From Arthrobacter_B sp038069765 (GTDB lineage: Bacteria > Actinomycetota > Actinomycetes > Actinomycetales > Micrococcaceae): a stretch of DNA of 64,000 bases. Shown piece after piece: positions 58,420 to 64,000 of this stretch. Position numbers and translations under genes: made by a program. The stretch covers positions 372,001 through 436,000 of the forward strand of contig NZ_JBBPFS010000004.1 of NCBI RefSeq assembly GCF_038069765.1, in the 5' to 3' direction. The notes beneath the pieces were generated by a model. That model saw only the letters and a program-made list of their open reading frames with translations. It was not told where the DNA came from and did no database searches. The stretch's first letter is position 1. Every line of letters starts with the position of its first letter.

Positions 58420-60264
58420 ATGATGGCTGCTCCGATTGAGGACTACGCGCTCGTGTCGGACCTTCACACGGGTGCCCTGATATCCCGGCGGGGAAGCATT
58501 GACTGGCTGTGCCTGCCCCGGTTTGATGCGCCCTCGGTATTCGGGGCGCTGCTGGGAACCCAGGACCACGGACGCTGGCTGCTGGCGCCGGACGGAGCCG
58601 CCGACGTCGTCCACCGCAGCTACGCGGGCTCCACCTTCATTCTGCAGACCCGTTGGGCCACCGAAACCGGAAGTGTTTTGGTCACTGAATTTATGCCAGT
58701 GGGGGACGGCCGTGCCTCGATCGTGCGGCGGGTGGAGGGAATCAGCGGCACCGTGGATATGCGCCAGGAGCTGGAGGTTCGTTTCAACTACGGCACCGTC
58801 CTGCCGTGGATGCGCCGGGACCCGTACCCGCACGGAGAACGCCTGCTGGCCATTGCCGGACCGAGCGCACTGGTGCTGCGCGGAGGAAACCTGCCCCTGG
58901 CCGAAGACCACCGCCACGTGGGCAGGTTCAGCGTTAAAGCCGGGGAACAGGTGGACCTGGAGCTCACCTGGTTCCGTTCACACTCCGCCGTTCCCGCACT
59001 GACGGACATCGATGCCGCGCTGGAGGCCACGGCCGCCTACTGGGAAAGCTGGGCGGCGCACTGCAAACCCGCACCGAAGTACATGCCGGCGGTCCGGCGC
59101 TCCCTGCTGGTGCTGCGGGCGCTCACGCACGAGTCCACCGGCGGCATTGTGGCGGCCCCCACCACCTCGCTTCCGGAAGTCGCCGGCGGGGAGCGGAACT
59201 GGGACTACCGCTACTGCTGGCTGCGGGATGCGGCCCTGACGCTGGAAGCCATGCTGGGCCACGGCTATGCGGATGAAGCGCTGCAGTGGCGCAACTGGCT
59301 GCTCCGCGCGGTGGCGGGGGATCCGGAGGACCTGCAGATCATGTATGCCGTGGACGGTGCCCGTGACCTGCCCGAACGCATCCTGACACAGTTCTCCGGC
59401 TACCGCGGAGCCGTTCCCGTCCGGGTGGGAAACCGGGCCGTCAGCCAGTACCAGGCCGACGTCGTCGGCGAAGTGATGGTGGCCCTGGCCAAGCTGCGGG
59501 AGAACGGGGTGGCCGAGGACCACTTCTCCTGGCCGCTGCAGCGCGCCCTGATGTCCTTCCTGGAGCGCCACCTGGAAGACAAGGACCACGGCATCTGGGA
59601 AATGCGCGGCGAACCGCAGCACTTCACCCACTCCCGCGTCATGATGTGGGCCGCCTTTGACCGGGCGGCGGCCGCGGCCCGGACCTACGGCCTGGACGGG
59701 CCGGTGGAACTGTGGGATGCCCTGCGGGACGGACTGCGCGAGGAAATCCTGAACCGCGGGTACAACCCCGAACTGGGGTCGTTTACGCAGTATTACGGCA
59801 GCTCGGAGGTGGATGCCTCCCTCCTGCAGCTGCCCCAGGTCGGTTTCCTGCCGTACGACGACGAACGCATGCTCGGCACGGTGGCGCGGCTGGAGAAGGA
59901 TCTGCTGACCGAATCCGGGCTGCTGCTGCGCTACGCCACCCAAACCGGGGTGGACGGCCTGCCCGGCGGCGAAAACCCCTTCCTCGCCTGCAGCTTCTGG
60001 CTGGTGGAGCAGTACGCCGCGACCGGCCGGGAAGAGGAAGCCGCCGCCCTCATGGACCAGCTGGTGGGCTATTCCAATGAGCTGGGTCTGCTGAGTGAGG
60101 AGTACGATCCGGTAAACAGCACCATGGCCGGGAATTTCCCCCAGGCTTTTTCCCACCTTGCCCTGGTCCGGGCCGCGGATGCGCTGAACAACGCAGCCCG
60201 GCTGCCGGGCCGGACGTCCCCTGTGCCCACCGGCGCAGTTTCCCCCAGTGAAAGAAGCACATGA
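58420..60264 (+). CDS. Glycoside hydrolase family 15 (glucoamylase/trehalase-like)
   Basis: A 614-aa cytoplasmic enzyme of the GH15 trehalase/glucoamylase group. The N-terminal beta-sandwich domain begins IEDYALVSDLHTGALISRRG; the (alpha/alpha)6 barrel shows NWDYRYCWLRDAALTLEAM, GIWEMRGEPQHFTHSRVMMW and the C-terminal GNFPQAFSHLAL. Actinomycete members of this subfamily often act as alpha,alpha-trehalase, so trehalose hydrolysis is plausible but not proven. ATG 58420 is adjacent to ATG 58423. It overlaps the DoxX-like gene by four bases. Confidence 0.9.
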   Translation: MMAAPIEDYALVSDLHTGALISRRGSIDWLCLPRFDAPSVFGALLGTQDHGRWLLAPDGAADVVHRSYAGSTFILQTRWATETGSVLVTEFMPVGDGRASIVRRVEGISGTVDMRQELEVRFNYGTVLPWMRRDPYPHGERLLAIAGPSALVLRGGNLPLAEDHRHVGRFSVKAGEQVDLELTWFRSHSAVPALTDIDAALEATAAYWESWAAHCKPAPKYMPAVRRSLLVLRALTHESTGGIVAAPTTSLPEVAGGERNWDYRYCWLRDAALTLEAMLGHGYADEALQWRNWLLRAVAGDPEDLQIMYAVDGARDLPERILTQFSGYRGAVPVRVGNRAVSQYQADVVGEVMVALAKLRENGVAEDHFSWPLQRALMSFLERHLEDKDHGIWEMRGEPQHFTHSRVMMWAAFDRAAAAARTYGLDGPVELWDALRDGLREEILNRGYNPELGSFTQYYGSSEVDASLLQLPQVGFLPYDDERMLGTVARLEKDLLTESGLLLRYATQTGVDGLPGGENPFLACSFWLVEQYAATGREEEAAALMDQLVGYSNELGLLSEEYDPVNSTMAGNFPQAFSHLALVRAADALNNAARLPGRTSPVPTGAVSPSERST

Positions 60265-60656
60265 ACCGCCACAGCATTTCAGCCGCCGCCATGGCCTCCC
60301 TGCTGACCATTAGCGCCGTGAACCATTTCCGCAATCCCAAGTTCTACAACGCCGTGGTGCCCCGGAGCATCAGCACTGACACCGGCGGCAAGCTCGGCGT
60401 GATGACGCGCCGGCAGTGGACGCATCTGAGCGGCGGCCTGGAGTTCGCCGCAGCCGCCGGCCTCCTGCTGCCGGCCACACGCCGGGCTGCGGCCACGGCA
60501 ACGGCGCTGATGTACGTTGCCTTCATCGCAGGGCACCTCAGCGCCCTGCAGCGCGCCTTCGGACCGCGCGGCTCCGATCAGCAGAAGGCCATCCACCTGG
60601 CCCGCCTGCCGCTGCAGCTGCCCCTGATCCGCTGGGCCTGGAGCCTGCGCCGGTAG
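60261..60656 (+). CDS. DoxX-like small membrane protein
   Basis: A 131-aa protein with about four helices (ISAAAMASLLTISAVNHF; LEFAAAAGLLL; AATATALMYVAFIAGHLSAL; LPLQLPLIRWAWSL) and the NHFRNPKFYNAVVPRSI opening common to DoxX-family proteins. Function unknown. It overlaps the GH15 stop (ATGA) and ends 12 bp before the phosphodiesterase gene, so the three genes are likely co-transcribed. Confidence 0.72.
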   Translation: MNRHSISAAAMASLLTISAVNHFRNPKFYNAVVPRSISTDTGGKLGVMTRRQWTHLSGGLEFAAAAGLLLPATRRAAATATALMYVAFIAGHLSALQRAFGPRGSDQQKAIHLARLPLQLPLIRWAWSLRR

Positions 60657-60668
60657 GAGGGCCGGACC

Positions 60669-61184
60669 GTGGCTACACACCTGCTGGTGCTCTCCGACAC
60701 CCATCTGCCCAAGCGGGCGAAGGAACTGCCCGAATCGCTGTGGCGGGACATTGAGGCGGCCGACGCCGTTGTCCACGCCGGCGACTGGGTCAGCGAGGAC
60801 GCGCTGGACGAGATGCTGCGGCGCTCCCGCCGGCTGATCGCCTGCTACGGCAACAACGACGGCGGTGCGCTGCCGGACCGGCTGCCCCTGGTGGCCACCG
60901 CCACCGTTGAAGAGGTCCGTCTGGCTGTCATTCATGAAACCGGCCCGGCAGCGGGCCGGGAGCGGCGCATGGACGAACAGTTCCCGGACACCGACCTGCT
61001 GATCTTCGGGCACAGCCATATCCCGTGGGACACGGTGACGCCGCACGGCCTGAGGCTGCTGAACCCCGGCTCGCCGACCGACCGGCGCCGGCAGCCCTTC
61101 TGTACCTACCTGCGCGTCACGGTGGACGGCACAACCGTGGACTCCGAGCTGGTGCGGCTCCCGCCGCGAAGGCCCGCGGCTTAA
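60669..61184 (+). CDS. YfcE-type metallophosphoesterase
   Basis: A 171-aa metallophosphoesterase of the YfcE/MJ0936 family: LLVLSDTHLPKRA (metal site), HAGDWVSED, YGNNDGG, HETG and FGHSHIPW are the five conserved blocks that bind the dimetal centre. It probably hydrolyses small phosphodiesters; the substrate is unknown. GTG 60669 has AGGAGGG upstream. It is the last gene of the GH15 unit and is followed by a bidirectional terminator. Confidence 0.9.
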   Translation: MATHLLVLSDTHLPKRAKELPESLWRDIEAADAVVHAGDWVSEDALDEMLRRSRRLIACYGNNDGGALPDRLPLVATATVEEVRLAVIHETGPAAGRERRMDEQFPDTDLLIFGHSHIPWDTVTPHGLRLLNPGSPTDRRRQPFCTYLRVTVDGTTVDSELVRLPPRRPAA

Positions 61185-61186
61185 AA

Positions 61187-61233
61187 GTCTGCTGCCCCGC
61201 CCCTCCTAAATGCGGACGGGCGGGGCAGCAGAC
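61187..61233. terminator. Bidirectional terminator
   Basis: A perfect 16-bp stem (61187-61202 with 61218-61233), 15-base loop, between the convergent phosphodiesterase and alcohol dehydrogenase genes. AAAA precedes it, giving a T-run on the minus strand. Confidence 0.82.
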
Positions 61234-61241
61234 GGGACTGC

Positions 61242-62426
61242 TTAGTTGCTTCCGGGCTGGAAGACGACCTTGATGCAGCCGTCTTCCTTCTTCTGGAACT
61301 TCTCGTACAGCTCCGGGGCGTCTTCCAGGCTGGCCTGATGAGTGACCAGGTTGGTGACACCCAGCGGATCGGCGGGATCCTCGACCAGCGGCATCAGGTC
61401 ATCGATCCAGCGCTTGACGTTGCACTGGCCCATGCGCAGATTCAGCTGCTTATCGAACATGTTCATCAGCGGCATCGGGCTGGCCGTGCCGCCGTACACG
61501 CCGCTGAGTGAGACCGTACCGCCGCGGCGGACCGCGTCGATGGCGCCGTGCAGGGCTGAGAGGCGGTCGGTACCGGCGTTCTCCATGGCCTTCTGGGCCA
61601 GCTTGTCCGGCAGCAGGCCAACCGCAGTCTGGGCGGCCTTGCCCACCGGGGAGCCGTGGGCTTCCATGCCGACGGCGTCCACCACCGAGTCGGGACCGCG
61701 CCCGTCAGTCATTTCACGCAATTCGTCGGCTACGTCCTTCTGCAGGTCCAGGACTTCCACGCCGTACTGTTCGGCGAGCTTCCGGCGCTCCGCCACGGGA
61801 TCGACACCGATCACGCGGTAGCCGAGATGGGTCCCGATGCGGGCTGCGAACTGGCCCACCGGGCCCAGTCCGTAAACGGCCAGGGTGCCGCCGTCGGGCA
61901 CGTTGGCGTACTGCACGCCCTGCCAGGCAGTGGGGAGGATGTCGGAGAGGAACAGGTAGCGGTGGTCCGGCAGCTCCGAGCCGACCTTGATGGGGCCGTA
62001 GTCCGCATGCGGCACGCGGAGGAATTCCGCCTGACCGCCGGGTACCGAGCCGTACAGCTCGGAGAAGCCGAAGAGCTGGGCGCCCATTCCCTTTTCACGG
62101 ACCTGGGTCACCTCGCACTGGGTCTGGAGGCCCTGCCGGCACATGAAACAGCTGCCGCAGGAGATCTGGAAGGGGATGACCACGCGGTCGCCCTTCTTGA
62201 GGTTGGTGACTGCCGAGCCGACTTCTTCCACGATGCCCATGGACTCGTGGCCGAGGATGTCCCCTTCCTTCATGTAGGGCATCAGGACGCCGTACAGGTG
62301 CAGGTCCGAGCCGCAGACTGCAGTAGACGTGACGCGGATGATGGCGTCAGTGGGTTCCTGGATCACCGGATCCGGAACACTTTCGACACTGACGGACTGC
62401 TTTCCCTGCCAAGTTACTGCTCTCAC
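61242..62426 (-). CDS. Zinc-dependent alcohol dehydrogenase (formaldehyde dehydrogenase-like)
   Basis: A 394-aa medium-chain dehydrogenase. Catalytic zinc ligands are in VCGSDLHLYG and GHESMGIVEEVG, structural zinc Cys residues in SCGSCFMCRQGLQTQC, and the NAD-binding loop in VYGLGPVGQFAARIG. Length and the long GSPVGKAAQTAVGLLPDKLAQKAM insert resemble glutathione-independent formaldehyde dehydrogenases. GTG 62426 is preceded by AGGAGG. The promoter carries an inverted repeat within the spacer, suggesting regulated expression. The physiological substrate is uncertain. Confidence 0.88.
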   Translation of the reverse strand: MRAVTWQGKQSVSVESVPDPVIQEPTDAIIRVTSTAVCGSDLHLYGVLMPYMKEGDILGHESMGIVEEVGSAVTNLKKGDRVVIPFQISCGSCFMCRQGLQTQCEVTQVREKGMGAQLFGFSELYGSVPGGQAEFLRVPHADYGPIKVGSELPDHRYLFLSDILPTAWQGVQYANVPDGGTLAVYGLGPVGQFAARIGTHLGYRVIGVDPVAERRKLAEQYGVEVLDLQKDVADELREMTDGRGPDSVVDAVGMEAHGSPVGKAAQTAVGLLPDKLAQKAMENAGTDRLSALHGAIDAVRRGGTVSLSGVYGGTASPMPLMNMFDKQLNLRMGQCNVKRWIDDLMPLVEDPADPLGVTNLVTHQASLEDAPELYEKFQKKEDGCIKVVFQPGSN

Positions 62427-62473
62427 GCGCGAACCTCCTGCTGATTGCTTTGGGTGCTTTGGACGTAACCCCC

Positions 62474-62502
62474 ATTCTTACAAATAGTAAGGTTACTGAC
62501 AA
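62474..62502 (-). promoter_or_regulatory. Promoter of the alcohol dehydrogenase with CTTAC-N5-GTAAG repeat
   Basis: On the minus strand TTGTCA (62497-62502), a 17-base spacer and AAGAAT (62474-62479) are well spaced, ending 48 bp before the GTG start. The inverted repeat at 62477-62491 lies mostly in the spacer and touches the -10, a common repressor or activator site. Confidence 0.6.
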
Positions 62503-62528
62503 AACATCCGGAAGCGGCGCGCGTTCGG

Positions 62529-62993
62529 TTACCGTTTCCGCGGCCGGCAGCCGTTCCGGTCCGCCAGAACCTGCGAATCCCTCTGTGTGATCAGTGTGGC
62601 GGCGTCCTCGTTGGTCAGGGCCAGACCCCAGGAGCCCGCACCCGGTGGTGCCTGGGCTGCCGGAACCGGACCGAGGCGGCAGACCGGCAGGTCCGGCGGT
62701 GCCAGGATCTCGACCGGCCGTGTCTCGGCACCGGTATCAACCGCAGCCCCGGCGCCGGCGCACAGCAGTTCAAGGGCTTCCTCTTCCACGTGCGCGGCCC
62801 GGAGCAGATTCACGCTCACCGCCGCGCCCAGAGTACCGGTGTGGGTCAGGATGTTTATCAGCGTGGAGCAGGTGTCCGCGGTGAGGCACCCTCGCACTTC
62901 CAAGCAGGCAAGCTGCAGCTGGGTGTCGATCCGGACCAGAACCCGGAGCGAATGTTCGAAGGACGGGTGTTCCCGTGAGCTGAAGCTTTCCAT
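62529..62993 (-). CDS. STAS-like domain protein
   Basis: A 154-aa protein with a STAS-like N-terminal part: FEHSLRVLVRIDTQLQLACLEVRGCLTADTCSTLINIL, then VSVNLLRAAHVEEEALELL. The C-terminal third is Pro/Ala-rich, ending in ATLITQRDSQVLADR. STAS domains usually mediate anti-sigma-factor antagonism, but no kinase or anti-sigma partner is adjacent, and the phosphoacceptor Ser/Thr cannot be placed with certainty. ATG 62993 follows GGAGA. It precedes the dehydrogenase on the same strand. Uncertain family. Confidence 0.55.
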   Translation of the reverse strand: MESFSSREHPSFEHSLRVLVRIDTQLQLACLEVRGCLTADTCSTLINILTHTGTLGAAVSVNLLRAAHVEEEALELLCAGAGAAVDTGAETRPVEILAPPDLPVCRLGPVPAAQAPPGAGSWGLALTNEDAATLITQRDSQVLADRNGCRPRKR

Positions 62994-63111
62994 GGGATTC
63001 TCCGCAGGCGAGGAGCGGCCGGCCTTTGCTTAACCGGTATTCGACCGTAGCCGAAAGGGCAGCGGAATGGCAGTCCCTTCCACCGATTACCGGCCTGTCA
63101 CTCAGTCTCAT

Positions 63112-63138
63112 CCGGGTAATCCGGGTAATCCGGGAGGT
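63112..63138. repeat. 9-bp tandem repeat near ackA 3' end
   Basis: CCGGGTAAT is present twice in tandem (63112-63129), with a partial third copy CCGGGAGG, just past the ackA stop; short and of no obvious role. Confidence 0.6.
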
Positions 63139-63142
63139 TTCG

Positions 63143-64000
63143 TCAGCTGCTCGCTGCTCCCGCGGGCGAGGCAAAGTCCCGCGCCACCGTTTCGGCGGTC
63201 GCTTCGGCGATGGCTTCCTCCTCATCCGTCGGCACCACCAGTACGGGAATAGCGGACTCTGCCGTGCTGATCAGGCGGGCTTCGGATCCGCGTTTCCGGT
63301 TCGCTTCCGGATCCAGTGTGATTCCCAGGGCTGCCAGCCGGTTCACCGTCAGCTCGCGGAATTCCCAGGCGTTTTCACCGATGCCTGCCGTGAACACCAG
63401 CGCCTGCGCTCCTTCCACCGCCACGTGGTACGCACCGATGTATTTCGCCAGCCGGTAGGCTGCAACGTTCAGCGCCAGGGCAGCCGCTTCGTCCCCGCCT
63501 TCCGCCGCTTCAGTCAGGGTCCGCATGTCCGAGGCACCGCCCAGTGCCAGGAGGCCCGACTCCCGGTTCAGCAGGTTGTCCAGGGAATCGGCGTCGTATC
63601 CTTCGCGGAGCAGGAACACCAGGATGGACGGGTCAACGTCGCCGCTGCGGGTGCCCATAACCAGCCCCTCCAGCGGGGTGAAGCCCATGGAGGTGTCAAT
63701 GCTCCTGCCGTCCCGGATTGCCGTGACGGACGCTCCGTTGCCCAAATGGGCGATGACGGCATTGAATTCGCCGGGATCGATGCCCAGGAACCGGGCCGCG
63801 GCCGGGGCAACAAACCCGTAGCTGGTCCCGTGGAAGCCGTAGCGGCGGATGCCGTACTTCCGGTAGAGGCTGTTCGGCAGGGCATAGCGCCAGGCCTGCT
63901 CGGGCAGTGTCCGGTGGAAGGCGGTATCAAAAACTGCCACTTGGGGAATCTTCGGCCATTTGTCATGCACGGCCCGGATCCCGCGGGCACTGGCCGGGTT
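63143..64000 (-). CDS. ackA: Acetate kinase (5' part cut by window edge)
   Basis: Makes acetate and ATP from acetyl phosphate (or the reverse). The visible 285 codons are the C-terminal part of about 400: FDTAFHRTLP, YGFHGTSYGFV, HLGNGASVTAIRDGRSIDTSM, TRSGDVDPSI, TAGIGENAWEFRE. These include the phosphate-binding and catalytic segments. The frame runs open off the right edge at 64000, so the N-terminus is absent. pta is expected upstream in most actinomycetes, beyond the window. The stop is TGA at 63143-63145. Confidence 0.94.
   Translation of the reverse strand, partial: NPASARGIRAVHDKWPKIPQVAVFDTAFHRTLPEQAWRYALPNSLYRKYGIRRYGFHGTSYGFVAPAAARFLGIDPGEFNAVIAHLGNGASVTAIRDGRSIDTSMGFTPLEGLVMGTRSGDVDPSILVFLLREGYDADSLDNLLNRESGLLALGGASDMRTLTEAAEGGDEAAALALNVAAYRLAKYIGAYHVAVEGAQALVFTAGIGENAWEFRELTVNRLAALGITLDPEANRKRGSEARLISTAESAIPVLVVPTDEEEAIAEATAETVARDFASPAGAASS

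Overview
The window is a high-GC (roughly two-thirds G+C by eye) chromosomal segment of an actinomycete. Gene content and order (dacB / zinc metalloprotease / tilS / hpt / ftsH / folEPBK; DUF2520 / panC / lysS / lsr2 / clpC; radA / disA / mutY; pstSCAB) point to the family Micrococcaceae, most likely Arthrobacter or a close relative. GTG starts are frequent and overlapping stop/start codons (ATGA, GTGA) are common. I see no prophage, insertion sequence, CRISPR array or integron. It is mostly core genome, with a few accessory or poorly characterised pairs.

Layout. 1-4.2 kb: 3'-truncated amidase, rhodanese, prephenate dehydratase (pheA), a bacterial type IB topoisomerase and a small acidic repeat protein. 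4.2-9 kb: diacylglycerol-kinase-like lipid kinase, seryl-tRNA synthetase, Cof-type HAD phosphatase, SatD-like protein, inorganic pyrophosphatase. 9.2-18.6 kb: D-Ala-D-Ala carboxypeptidase, zinc metalloprotease, tilS, hpt, ftsH, then the folate cluster folE-folP-folB-folK. 18.5-24.7 kb: DUF3180 and two PH-domain membrane proteins, DUF2520 protein, panC, lysS. 24.7-28.9 kb: small membrane protein, lsr2, clpC with a ClgR-type operator, argA-like acetyltransferase, CsbD stress protein. 29-32.5 kb: dhaK-dhaL-dhaM (DhaM fused to HPr), mutY. 32.6-37.2 kb: anchored extracytoplasmic protein, disA, radA, FUSC-type membrane protein. 37.3-43.4 kb: phosphate region, with a PHO-box-like direct repeat, pstS-C-A-B, and convergent DUF47-pit. 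43.6-49.1 kb: accessory-like region with tRNA-Lys, a diiron-oxidase-like gene coupled to a CDGSH iron-sulfur gene, small orphans, and a two-HTH regulator coupled to a multi-pass membrane protein. 49.3-54.5 kb: fructose PTS operon fruK-fruA-ptsP-ptsH. 54.9-64 kb: esterase, GlsB/YeaQ membrane protein, DUF445 protein, GH15 glycosidase, DoxX-like protein, phosphodiesterase, zinc alcohol dehydrogenase, STAS-like protein and the 3' part of acetate kinase.

Functional links. The stand-alone EI (ptsP) and HPr (ptsH) can phosphorylate both the fructose permease and the DhaM-HPr fusion of the dihydroxyacetone kinase. Two phosphate uptake systems (high-affinity Pst, low-affinity Pit with its DUF47 partner) face each other across a tandem-repeat intergenic region. 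Folate genes are packed with overlapping or very short junctions. A recurrent AAG(T/C)ATGCT(G/T)ATG motif lies 77-84 bp upstream of three unlinked genes, and a variant abuts the start codon of the SatD-like gene; this may be a shared promoter or operator element.

The best candidates for undescribed biology are the diiron-oxidase/CDGSH pair, the two-HTH regulator/membrane protein pair with its long inverted repeat, and the shared promoter motif. All functional statements are inferred by reading the sequence; no database search was run.
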